Shown here piece by piece: positions 22,319 through 30,530 of a stretch of DNA of 64,000 nucleotides. The notes beneath the pieces were generated by a model that worked only from the letters and a program-made list of their open reading frames with translations, searched no databases and was not told where the DNA came from. The DNA comes from Closterium sp. Naga37s-1 (lineage: Eukaryota > Streptophyta > Zygnematophyceae > Desmidiales > Closteriaceae): NCBI GenBank assembly GCA_947471745.1, contig CANJKZ010000010.1, positions 839,501-903,500 on the forward strand. The letters run 5' to 3'. Both the position numbers and the translations under genes were made by a program. Every line of letters begins with the position of its first letter. The first letter of the stretch is position 1.

Positions 22319-22972
22319 GAAGCACTGGAATCAATCAAGTCAAACCCGTCCTCCCCATACCGCCCCACCTTGGTGGCAACCACCACATCTCCCCGCGCGC
22401 ACGGCAGCGTGGCGATAGCCCGTCCTGGCCCTGACTCTGCTCAGGTAGACCCGTAGAACCTGCAGGCAGGGAGCAGAAGGCGGAGGGAGGGGAGGGGAGC
22501 AAGCACTGGAACCAAACTCGTCCTGCCCGGGTGGAACCCGTAGAACCTGGAAGCAGGGGTACAAGGAGATAAAACACTGAAGGCGATCTCATCTGGGCTG
22601 GGCCGTACCGCCCCTGTCCGCGCGCCCTCCTACTCGTCGATCGCGTCGAACACACCTTTTATCACACATGACACGACCAACTAGTTGACTTTTGAGTCGA
22701 CTCAAAAGTCAACCCTGTCCTCGCGCCCTCCTACTCGTCGATCGCGTCGAGTCGAACACACCTTTTATCACACATGACACGACCAACTAGACTAAGGACA
22801 CGTACGGCGAGACGTCAAAGAGGTTAATTCCGAGTTTAACGGCCTCGTGCACGGCCCGCACGCCCTCCTCCTCGTCGATCTCCTCGAATACGCTCCCCAA
22901 CGGCGACGCACCGAAACTCACGATCGAGAGGTCCAGACCCGTGCGACCCAGCGGGCGACGCGGCAGCGACAT
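17923..22972 (-). CDS. L-galactose dehydrogenase (5 exons)
   Basis: Aldo-keto reductase that oxidises L-galactose to L-galactono-1,4-lactone with NAD+ in the plant (Smirnoff-Wheeler) ascorbate pathway. Exons: 22972-22806, 21678-21447, 20641-20342, 19305-19177, 18063-17923. All junctions are GT-AG and keep phase, giving 322 residues; as I recall it, the Arabidopsis enzyme has 319. It opens MSLPRRPLGRTGLDLSIVSF, then GASPLGSVF. The AKR tetrad is present: Asp53 (FDVSP), Tyr58 (FYGS), Lys86 (ATKVGRY) and His124 (QCHDIEFGS). Further family blocks are FIGITGLPL, SYCHYSLNDTTL, VISASPLSMGLLTPQGPP and LVGMSTVQQ; the C-terminus is TWASGRTENNSA. An in-frame Met at 23230 would add 86 Ser/Arg/Ala-rich residues, like a plastid or mitochondrial targeting peptide; the plant enzyme is usually described as cytosolic. 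Introns are full of partial exon copies. The head-to-head neighbour starts at 23991. Confidence 0.92.
18354..18371. repeat. Palindrome, GCGC core, at duplication junction
   Basis: TTTTGAGGCGCCTCAAAA between two diverged copies of a segment with AACCACACAGGAA and CTGCTGCACC. Confidence 0.9.
18420..19170 (-). repeat. Copies of the 3' part of L-GalDH exon 4 with donor
   Basis: At about 18550, 18730, 18910 and 19030 the minus strand repeats NPAI(T/S)T(T/K)LVGMSTVQQ followed by GTGAGG, with a weaker copy near 18430. All lie downstream of the intact exon 4 (19305-19177), and each carries its own splice donor. Confidence 0.88.
19310..19710 (-). repeat. Copies of the 5' part of L-GalDH exon 4 with acceptor
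   Basis: CATCAG-GATGCATGCAAGGCGGCAG recurs near 19390-19410, 19535-19630 and 19660-19705, upstream of the intact exon in gene direction. The copies near 19630-19665 are separated by GCGC-core palindromes. Confidence 0.85.
19625..19662. repeat. Two GCGC-core palindromes in a row
   Basis: GAGGCGCCTCAAAA (19625-19638) and TTTTTGAGGCGCCTAAAAA (19644-19662) sit between two copies of GGCCAGAGCTGCCGCCTTGC. Confidence 0.88.
19811..19877. repeat. Triple TCGA-core palindrome
   Basis: GAGTCGACTCAAAACACACCT repeated about three times, again between two copies of a GGCCAGCGAAAGGCAGGCG segment. Confidence 0.88.
19860..20090. repeat. Duplicated L-GalDH intron 3 segment
   Basis: Two diverged copies of a ~120-bp segment (AATGATCCCAACATGA, then CCACTATTTGGATCCACTTACC), with the palindrome at 19980 at their junction. 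Confidence 0.85.
19980..19997. repeat. Palindrome, TCGA core, at duplication junction
   Basis: TTTTGAGTCGACTCAAAA between the two intron 3 copies. Confidence 0.9.
20092..20276 (-). repeat. Copy of the 3' part of L-GalDH exon 3 with donor
   Basis: The minus strand reads SLNDTTLEPLLPWLQQQGVG, then ASPLSMGLLTPQGPPSWHP, followed by CTCAAG-GTAAGT. It lies downstream of the intact exon 3 and could act as an alternative exon end. Confidence 0.88.
20311..20337. repeat. Poly-G run in L-GalDH intron 3
   Basis: An almost pure G run on the + strand, which is a C-run just after the donor of exon 3 on the coding strand. Length is likely uncertain in the assembly. Confidence 0.8.
20723..20799. repeat. Inverted repeat in L-GalDH intron 2
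   Basis: Arms of about 30 bp (CAGATGGGAACAAA and AGCAGTGGGAGTGG with their complements) around a ~13-bp loop, able to form a hairpin in the transcript. Confidence 0.75.
20957..21440 (-). repeat. Copies of the 3' part of L-GalDH exon 2 with donor
   Basis: Three copies (about 21274-21440, 21068-21180 and 20957-21045) run downstream of the intact exon 2. The first still reads FDFSADRIRKSVEESCARLQ, then DIEFGSLDQ and GTGAGG; the others are increasingly decayed. A degenerate palindrome at 21048-21065 lies between the last two. Confidence 0.87.
21048..21065. repeat. Degenerate TCGA-type palindrome
   Basis: TTTTGAGTTGACTAAAAA at the junction of two exon 2 copies. Confidence 0.75.
21735..22620 (-). 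repeat. Copies of the 5' part of L-GalDH exon 2 with acceptor
   Basis: Starting near 21861, 22027, 22205, 22461 and 22540 (minus strand), a splice acceptor and GTTCTACGG are followed by FYGSTRAETVLGRAIATLPC-like code. Some copies run on to GRYGQDEFDF and some are frameshifted. All lie upstream of the intact exon in gene direction. Confidence 0.9.
22236..22312. repeat. (GA)n microsatellite
   Basis: About 38 GA units. On the coding (minus) strand it is a CT tract directly before the acceptor of an exon 2 copy, so it looks like an expanded polypyrimidine tract. Confidence 0.9.
22610..22790. repeat. Duplicated L-GalDH exon 1/intron 1 border with palindrome
   Basis: A segment with CGCGCCCTCCTACTCGTCGA and CACACATGACACGACCAACT occurs twice, with a 30-bp palindrome between. 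It derives in part from exon 1 (CGCCCTCCTCCTCGTCGATC). Confidence 0.88.
22684..22713. repeat. Palindrome, TCGA core, extended
   Basis: GTTGAC + TTTTGAGTCGACTCAAAA + GTCAAC, a perfect 30-bp inverted repeat at a duplication junction. Confidence 0.92.
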
Positions 22973-23230
22973 CGCAGTCGTCGCAGCGTCGGTCGCGGTC
23001 GCAGCGTCGGTCGGGAACGAATGAGCGGCGGAAAATCGAGAGCGAAGGACGGGGGATGAGGAAGTTAGAGGCGCTGCTGAAACTGCGAGGTAGGTGCGGC
23101 GGTAGCTCGTGGAAAGACGAGGAGAGCTGAGGTGTAGACGACGAGCGGCACTAAATTGGCAGAGCGGGGTTTCCAACGGTAAGCAGTGATGTCGAAAGTT
23201 AAGATTTCTCGCGTGGAGATTCAGGGTCAT

Positions 23231-23990
23231 GCCTTGGTCACTCGGCTCGAGGAGAAAATGCGGCGCAGGGAACGGAGGAGTGCGGGAAACGTGTAGTCAA
23301 TTGTGACGCGTCCTAGCGTAAGTTCTCGTGTTCTGATGAGTAAGATCGGATCAGGCAACCCAGCCAGGATGGTAGTGTACCGAGAAACAAGAGGCAGTCG
23401 CCCAGGCGAAGACGCGAACTATATAAACCAATGAACTGTTGTGACAGCTGTTCGCAAAGACGTCATTTCGTGTGCTCCAGTGAAAAATATGGCCTTGGTA
23501 ACGCAGCGAAATCGAACGGGTAACATCGGATTTCAGCTGTTTTCGTGAACTCGCCCAAACTGGAACTCGATTCATTCAACACCTAACTAATTGGGGAATA
23601 CCTGAGTTGAGCCTAAATATTGATTAATTAGTCAAATACTTCAGCTATTCCAAATTCTAGTCTCTTCGCGAACCACGCCATGTCGTAAACCGCCTGTTAC
23701 TGCGGACTGAGGTTTGAGACGTTTCAAATCAACGCCCTATTAGTGGTTTCGAGTGAGAGCCATTGATTGACGCCTACTAGTAGAAGTAGCTTGTCGAACC
23801 ACACGGGCCGTTGAATCACGCGTTACTGCAGACCGCTGCGTGAGTCGACCCAGAAATTGGTCCGATGCAAACTGATAGTTGTTACGAAGGGCCTAGTAGT
23901 ATTTGCTACTAGTTGATCCGAAGCGGCCTTGTCATTGATCCGAAACGGCCTAATAGTTACTAGCAGTAGCCTGTCTAACCGCTTCGGGCC
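23231..23990. promoter_or_regulatory. Shared upstream region of two divergent genes
   Basis: About 760 bp between the longest L-GalDH start (23230) and the DnaJ-like gene start (23991). Two decayed copies of the latter's first-exon start lie near 23674-23710 and 23796-23840 (CGTTACTGC-GGACTG-like). No clear TATA or other site is identified; a bidirectional promoter is inferred from geometry only. Confidence 0.5.
23711..23730. repeat. Degenerate ACGT-type palindrome
   Basis: GGTTTGAGACGTTTCAAATC directly follows a decayed copy of the first exon of the DnaJ-like gene. Confidence 0.75.
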
Positions 23991-26900
23991 ATGAACCGTG
24001 TGTTACTGCGGACTGTCGGCATCGTGGGAGGAGGCTTCGTGGCCGTTTCCGTCACGTCGTCGCTGTGCCTGAGAGCTGCGACTGCAGTGCTGGAAAAACG
24101 ACGAGTGAGTCCGTCTGCTCATCCCCCTCTTTCCCCCTTCCCTTTTCTTACTCCGTTCCGCCCTCTCCCTCAACTCCGCTTACTCTCCGCTCATACCTCT
24201 TCGAAGTCGTCGCTGTGTCTGAGGGCTGCGACTACATTGTTGGAAAAACGACGAGTGAGCTCGCCTGCCCATCCCCCTCCGGTCCCTCCCCCCTGCTCAT
24301 CCCCCTCCCGTCCCTCCCCGTCCTTCCCATCCCCTTTTCCTCCAACCCTGCACCCTGCTTTGAGGTTATTTTTGAGGCGCCTAAAAAATCTGCTCGTCTG
24401 CCCATCCCCCTCCCGTCCCTCCCCCCCTTCTCATCCCCCTTTCCTCCAACCCTGCACCCTGCTTTCTCACCGGCTCATCCCCTCGCTCGCCCACGTTGTT
24501 GTTCTTCCTGAGGTAACAACTGCGGTGCTGGAGAAAAATCGACAACGTCCGTTCTCCAATCCCCCTTTCCCGTCCCTCCCTCCCTCCCTCCCTTTCTTGC
24601 GTTTCTGTTTCCCTCCCCCTTCTCCTCCCTCACCTACTTTCTTATCTTCCCCTCTCCCTCTCTCTGTCTCTCCCTCTGTATCTCCCTCCCTTCCTAACGT
24701 ATGTAGCTCATTATGTGCTAATCCCATTGCTCATGCGCTATCCCATTGCTCATTATGTGCTATCCCATTTCTCTGTGATCTTTTACTGTGCTCATTATGT
24801 GCTATCCCATTTCTCTGTGATCTTTTACTGTGCTCATTATGTGCTATCCCATTTCTCTGTGATCTTTTACTGTGCTCATTACGTGCTATCCCATTTCTCT
24901 GTGATCTTTTACTTCGCTTCCCTTTCCCATATGCGCCAAGGCCGTCCCTCCTAGCACAGAGCGCCAATGCAAGCTGTTTTAATGTTGTCATTTGTGTGGT
25001 TCCAGTCGTATCAAGAGTACACTCAGTAATTCCCACAAGTACCATCGTTCATCTCCACTTCCTTTTCGCACATAGCCCAATATGGCCCCCTTGCACCGTC
25101 TGTCAAAGCAGGTGGTTTAACCCATGCCACTTGTGGGTTTTTTGGGATGCGTTTTTTTTGCCGATATACTTCTTCCCCATACCCTCCGTGTGTCCTGTCT
25201 TAACCCACTTCCCTTTCCCATCTGGCCCTAGCCTGCCGTCCAAGCACCATGTGTGAAACGAAGCTGCTGTACCCTAGTCAACTGTGTGTTTTCGGACATT
25301 CAAAGATGCCCACTAACCCTATCTTTCAAGATGACTTTTGAGTCGACTCAAAAGTCTCCAAGCACCGTGTGTGAAACGAAGCTGTTGTACCCTAGTCAAC
25401 TGTGTGTTTTCGGACATTCAAAGATGCCCACTAACCCTATCTTTCAAGATGACTTTTGAGTCGACTCAAAAGTCTCCAAGCACCGTGTGTGAAACGAAGC
25501 TGTTGTACCCTAGTCAACTGTGTGTTTTCGGACATTCAAAGATGCCCACTAACCCTATCTTTCAAGGTGACTTTTGAGTCGACTCAAAAGTCTCCAAGCA
25601 CCATGTGTGAAACGAAGCTGCTGTACCCTTGACAGCTGTGTGTTTTCGGACATTCAGAGATGCCCACTAACCCTATCACTCAACCCACTTCCCTTCGCCA
25701 CATAGGCCAAGGCTGCCCCTCCTTACACCGTGTGCCAAAGGGAGCGGTTCTACGGTCCACCCTTGTCAGTTGTGCCGATCAGCGGAGAAGATCCAATGGA
25801 GCCCACTGGCTGACTGACCTGACCCTGTGCTGCCTCTTCCATGCATATGCCCCACATGCAAAGAGGTGACTTTTGAGTCGACTCAAAAGTCTCAGTTGTG
25901 TTGATCAGCGGGGAAGATTAGTGGAGTCCTCTCGCTGACCTTGTGCTGCCTCGGCCACCCATATGCCCCACATGCTACGGCAACAAGATTTGACGGGGTG
26001 ACGGTTTTCTTCTTTCACCTCCCCTTTCCTTCCCCACATAGACCAAGACCGCCCCTCCTTGCACCGTGTGTCAAGGCAAGCGGTTCTACCCTTGTCAGCT
26101 GTGTCGATCTTCGGGGAAAGCAATTCTGCCCATGCTCATCTTCTTGCATACCCCTCCAATAAACCCCATCTTTCAACCCCAGTTCCCTTCCGTCTAGGCC
26201 AAGACTGCTCCCCCTTTCACCGTGTGTCAAGGCAAGCGGTTCTACCCTTGTCAGTTGTGTCGATCTTTGGGGAAAACAATTCTGCCCATGCGCATCTTCT
26301 TGCATACCCTTCCATCTTTCAACCCCACTTCCCTTCCATCTAGGCCAAGACTGCTCCCTTTTGCACCGTGTGTCAAGGCAGTCAGTTGTGTCGATCTTTG
26401 GGGAAAACAATTCTGCCCATGCGCATCTTCTTGCATACCCTTCCAGTAAACCCCATCTTTCAACCCCACTTCCCTTTCTCCACACAGGCCAAGACTGCCC
26501 CTCCTTGCACCATGTGTCAAGGCAAGCGGTTCTACCCTTGTCAGCTGTGCCGATCAGCGGGGAAGATTCAGTGGAGCCCACTCGCTGACCCTGTGCTGCC
26601 TCGGCCATGCATGCATATGCCCCACATAAACCTCATTTCAATTCCAATCTTCTTCCCCTCACAGGTCAAGACTGCCCCCCCTTGCACCGTGTGTCAAGGC
26701 AAGCGGTTTTACCCGTGTCAGTTGTGCCGATCAGCGGGGAAGATTCAGTGGAGTCCTCTAGCTGACCCTGTGCTGCCTCGGCCATGCATATGCCCCACAT
26801 GCAAAGGCAACAAGTGCGTTACAGTGTCTATGTGTTTTTTTTTTGCGTCCGTGCTGTAGCCCCCATCATGCGTTGAAGCATCTTGGTGTTTTTGTTTTCA

Positions 26901-26996
26901 ATGTCAGTGCTCATATTGATTCATAGCCATGTCTGCTTGCTTGATACGTGCAGGATCCAAAAATGTTTGAACTGCGCTGGAAGAGGTTATGTTTAG
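23991..26996 (+). CDS. Small cysteine-rich DnaJ-type zinc protein (3 exons)
   Basis: Exons 23991-24104, 26665-26813 and 26954-26996, all GT-AG and in phase, give 101 residues. The N-terminal exon (MNRVLLRTVGIVGGGFVAVS) has a glycine-rich hydrophobic stretch that could be a membrane anchor or targeting sequence. Residues 45-95 hold paired cysteines: CTVCQG, CQLC, CPTCKG and CLNCAGRGY, the last being the CxxCxGxG of DnaJ zinc modules, with GKIQWSPLADPV between. Small plant proteins of this layout occur in the DnaJ/Hsp40 cysteine-rich superfamily; their role is not well known, and binding of zinc is inferred. The introns contain three copies of the exon 1 end and at least seven full or partial copies of exon 2. 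The copy at 26488-26625 is nearly complete, so mutually exclusive use is possible. Confidence 0.85.
24205..24560 (+). repeat. Copies of the 3' part of exon 1 of the DnaJ-like gene
   Basis: SLCLRAATTLLEKRR plus GTGAGC at about 24210-24260 and a weaker copy (TTAVLEKN) at about 24500-24545, both downstream of the intact exon, within C/T-rich intron. A GCGC-core palindrome lies at 24370-24387. Confidence 0.82.
24370..24387. repeat. Palindrome, GCGC core, at duplication junction
   Basis: TTTTGAGGCGCCTAAAAA between two copies of a CTGCCCATCCCCCTCC segment. Confidence 0.82.
24715..24925. repeat. ~55-bp intronic tandem repeat
   Basis: Four copies of a unit containing CTCATTATGTGCTATCCCAT and TTCTCTGTGATCTTTTACTG in the first intron of the DnaJ-like gene. 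Confidence 0.85.
25240..25680 (+). repeat. 118-bp tandem array with a palindrome in each unit
   Basis: Three near-identical 118-bp units plus a diverged fourth. Each carries GTGTGAAACGAAGCTG and ACATTCAAAGATGCCCACTA. TCGA-core palindromes lie at 25336-25353, 25454-25471 and 25572-25589. The unit resembles a decayed exon 2 with intron flank. Confidence 0.9.
25690..26640 (+). repeat. Copies of exon 2 of the DnaJ-like gene, 5' part with acceptor
   Basis: Full or partial copies of the CTVCQGKRFYPCQLCRS-coding sequence start near 25705, 25890, 26040, 26198, 26345 and 26488. All lie upstream of the intact exon 2 at 26665; the last is intact through to RPCM. Confidence 0.9.
25871..25888. repeat. 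Palindrome, TCGA core, at duplication junction
   Basis: TTTTGAGTCGACTCAAAA between two exon 2 copies, each ending with ATATGCCCCACATGC. Confidence 0.9.
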
Positions 26997-27289
26997 TAAC
27001 TTTCAATGAGTCCAATTCTTGTGCCATCTCCATGCTCCCTAAGATTTGAAATGCATGGCTTCCATGCTGAACACATTCAAATCACATTATGCTCGTGCCA
27101 CTGTACGGAGAAAATTAACTCGTCACCTACACTCCATCTTGGAGATTGTAGAAGGAAACGAGGAAACTCAGTAGTGGAGTCAAATCCTTCACACACACAT
27201 CTCCTCTGCAGTTGTCTGATGGTGATGCCTGTTTGTGATCTGGACTCTTGGCGAATATTGTTCCACCATTTCGTGTAGATTCCGTCGAA

Positions 27290-28418
27290 ATGGCTGCCGT
27301 TTCTTCCGCGCTCGTGTCAGCTGCCTCTCCCCCTCGAGATTCCTTGGTTCTGCTTCTAATGAAGGGTCATCCAGGCAGCGGTAAAAGCACACTCGCTCGA
27401 AGCCTCGCACGATCCCTACGCTGGCCACTAGTCGATAAAGACGTCTTTCGCGACGCGACGATGCTTCTAGGTTTATCCGTGGTTGTCGATTGTCCTCTAG
27501 CGCACGAGGCGCTTTTTAAAGCCGGCGTGGCGCTCGGTACGCGTGTCGGAGCTGAGGTTGCGTTGATCGAGTGCCACGTGTCGGATTTGGACACGTGGAA
27601 GCGGAGGATCCAGTCCCGTGCAGCGGCTGCTCTGTCTGACGGTCGACCATCAGAAAACGTCGAGAATTGTGAGGGAAGCTGCCGGCCGTCTGTTCTTAGC
27701 CAACCACATGCTGGAAGCAACAGAGGGAATAACGAGAGCTCGGGAGCTAGTGCTGGAACTGTTTCTGTGAGTTCTGACGGAGCAAGCGAGATGGTTCCTG
27801 CCGCTATAAGAGCAGACGGAAAAGAAGCAATACACAGGCAGACAGAGCTGGTTAGACGCGTTAGTGATTCTAATGATGTGAGCGTGCATGAAAGAAGAGG
27901 GGAAATTAAGATGGAAAGTGCGAGTGAGAGTGAAAAGCAACAGACCGTAGACAGGTTGAAGTTTACAGCGCGCATGCACACAGACTCAGGAAGACGTGGG
28001 AGTAAAAATGATGATGTGAGCGTGCAGGAAAGAGGAGGGGACAGCGCGAGTGAGAGTGAAAAGCAACAGACTGCAGACAGGTTGAGTTTTACAGAGCGCA
28101 TGCACACAGACTCAGGCGGAGGCGGGTGTAGAGACGATGATGTGAGCAGTCAGGAAAGTGGAGGGGACAGCGCGAGTGAAAGAGAGACTAGGATTGAGAG
28201 TGAGAGGGGGAAAGCGGCAGGAGTAAGTTTGAAGGGGCGGTGGCACCGGCCGGCTTGTTGGGAGGACATGACTTCTGGATAGGTACAACGGCTGCTGGAC
28301 CTATCCCACAGGTTCGGTACCGAAGCTGATGATAGACACGGGGATTGTGGGTCCGGATGAAGCTCTGGCCATGGCTTTGGATTGGTTACAAACTGCCCTG
28401 GTGCTTAGGAGAAACTGA
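27290..28418 (+). CDS. P-loop kinase-like protein with internal repeats
   Basis: Met at 27290 (MAAVSSALVSAAS) leads to a Walker A motif, KGHPGSGKSTLARSLARSL, then DKDVFRDAT, GLSVVVDCPL and ALIECHVSDLDTWKRR. This matches plant P-loop NTPase/kinase-like proteins of the AAA_33 type, although a segment usually found between the DKD and VVDCPL blocks appears to be missing. Residues ~165-300 are an acidic, Ser-rich insert with about three diverged copies of a ~40-residue unit (DDVSVQERGG...SESEKQQT...MHTDS). After it come the conserved RWHRPACWEDM and, from about 28270 in the +1 frame, DRYNGCWTYPTGSVPKLMID and DEALAMALDW, ending at 28418. The frame change near 28265 could be a frameshift, a sequencing error or a missed intron. 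The substrate is unknown. Confidence 0.65.
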
Positions 28419-28439
28419 GGATGCTTTATCTATCTCACC

Positions 28440-28600
28440 AGCTCTTCACCTCTTAGACACAACGACTGTGGGCCCAGACCCAGACGAAGCACTGGCGCTG
28501 GCGTTGGCCTGCTTGGAATCTGCATTGGTGATCGGGAAATACCGAGGAAGGGCTATATACACTTCATCTTATCCCGCCCGCACCGCATTGTGTAAAATAG
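28440..28600 (+). repeat. Diverged copy of the C-terminal part of the P-loop gene
   Basis: GPDPDEALALALACLESALV at 28470-28530 repeats the GPDEALAMALDWLQTALV of the gene end about 120 bp upstream. Confidence 0.8.
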
Positions 28601-29344
28601 TGAATCCGTTTTTTGTCCGATAGGGATTACATACCGTATCTTCAATTTGGATAGAGCTGTACAAGAAAGCCCTGGGCTCCTGTATTGTGCTGGTGACATG
28701 TTTTCATCAGGTTACCATGCTGCCGCGGCCAAACTTGCATTTGTCAAGGCAATGATTCCTGGTAATGCTTGTACTAATAATTCCTTGTCTTCTGCCATAA
28801 TGCTTGTACTGTAGTACAGTACTGTAGTACTGCTATTGCCATTGCAGCAACTGGGCATATGTATGTGCATTATGGATTGGGTTGGTTCTTTCATCCACCT
28901 GTGATATGATAAAATGCATGTCATCCTGCGAGCTCCAACCACACTTCGTCGTTTGCCTACATTAAATGAATGTGCCTGCCTTTCATGCCCATCTTCTGTG
29001 AATCAAGCCTTTGCATTGCATTGCCATTTCGTGTGAACCAAGAGCTCAATCGCCGTTTCTTGTCCACATTCAAAGAATCGTCTGTAACACTGGCCTTCTG
29101 TCCAAATTCGCTGAACCAAGTATCACGATCTTCCGCCTTGCAAAGGCCTAGTGGGGTACCTTCTATCTCCCTCCACAGCCATTGGTCCGCTTCTGCTCGT
29201 CTCCCTCCCCTCCCAAGTTGACTTTCTAGTCGATTCAAAAGTCAACTAGTGGGGTACTCTATTCCCTTCCAAAGCCATTGGTCCGCTTCTGCTCTTATCC
29301 TTCTCCTTCCGCCTCTCCCCTTTCTCCCTTTTCGCCCCTCTGTC
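28601..29344. other. Noncoding stretch with a duplicated segment
   Basis: No gene recognised. A segment with AGCCATTGGTCCGCTTCTGCT occurs twice (about 29180 and 29270), with a decayed TCGA palindrome between. Confidence 0.6.
29218..29247. repeat. Decayed TCGA-type palindrome, extended
   Basis: GTTGACTTTCTAGTCGATTC followed by AAAAGTCAAC: arms of GTTGAC/GTCAAC around a core with two substitutions. It sits at the duplication junction. Confidence 0.82.
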
Positions 29345-30195
29345 TGCGTTTGCTGGCCTGAAACTGCGCAAGGATAGGCCTGTGCGCAACATGTCACTGC
29401 GCCAACGTCTGGATGCCTTTTTTACCACTATTTCTTCACACAGTTCCCTAATACATCCTATTCCCTAGCCATAGGAACTTATTTTACCTCGTTAGCACAA
29501 CTACGCAGCACGTGACGCATGTTTGTGCGTTTGCTGGCCTGAAACTGCGCAAGGATAGGCCTGTGCGCAACATGTCACTGCGCCAACGTCTGGATGCCTT
29601 TTTTACCATTATTTCTTCACACAGTTCCCTACTACATCCTATTCCCTAGCCATATGAACTTATTTTACCTCGTTAGCACAACTACGCAGCACGTGACGCA
29701 TGTTTGTGCGTTTGCTGGCCTGAAACTGCGCAAGGATAGGCCTGTGCGCAACATGTCACTGCGCCAACGTCTGGGTGCCTTTTTTACCATTATTTCTTCA
29801 CACAGTTCCCTACTACATCCTATTCCCTAGCCATAGGAACTGATTTGACATCGTTAGCACAACTACGCAGCACGTGACGCATGTTTGTGCGTTTGCAGGC
29901 CTGAAACTGCGCAAGGATAGGCCTGTGCGCAACATGTCACTGCGCCAACGTCAAGATGCCTTTTTTACCACTATTTCTTCACACAGTTCTCTACTACATC
30001 ATTTTACCTAGCCATGGGAACTGATTTGAACTCGTTAGCACAACTACGCAGCACGTGACGCATGTTTGTGCATTTGCTGGCATGAAATTGTGCAAGGATA
30101 AGCCTGTGCGCAACATGTCACTGCGCCAACGTCTGGATGCCTTTTTTACCACTATTTCTTCACACTGTTCCCGACTACATCCTAGTCCCTAGCCA
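29345..30195. repeat. 180-bp satellite-like tandem array, about 4.7 copies
   Basis: Units starting GTTTGCTGGCCTGAAACTGC at about 29347, 29527, 29707, 29888 and 30068 keep a 180-181-bp period with few differences. The period is similar to plant centromeric satellites, but the array is short. Confidence 0.92.
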
Positions 30196-30206
30196 GGGTT
30201 CACGGT

Positions 30207-30382
30207 GTCTTGAGACTCCCCTATCATTTTCAGGGCTTCATAACAACGTTTGGCCTGTGGCGGACACTACAATCCAAACGCCGGAAACTCCGCACTAGCT
30301 TCTGGCTTCCCTTGCAAACGAATGCATGCAAAGCCTATCTAGCCTTATTGGATTGAACTACAACTGATAGGGGGGTCTAGAC
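30207..30382. mobile_element. Candidate MITE with 18-20-bp terminal inverted repeats
   Basis: Left end GTCTTGAGACTCCCCTATCA and right end TGATAGGGGGGTCTAGAC are imperfect inverted repeats around ~140 bp without coding. A second, right-truncated copy follows from about 30388 to 30530 and shares CAACGTTTGGCCTGTGGCG. No certain target duplication. Confidence 0.5.
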
Positions 30383-30530
30383 GTGGTGTCTTGAGACCCC
30401 CTTATCATTTTCAGATCGTTATGACAACGTTTGGCCTGTGGCGTGCACTAAAAACCAAACGCCTGAAACTCTGCACTAGTTTCTGGCTACCCTTGCTGAC
30501 AAATGCATGCGAAAACTGTCTAGCTTTATG

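Noticed and set aside
29345-30195. Array as a true centromere
   Set aside because: Fewer than five units and active-looking genes on both sides; only the period is similar.
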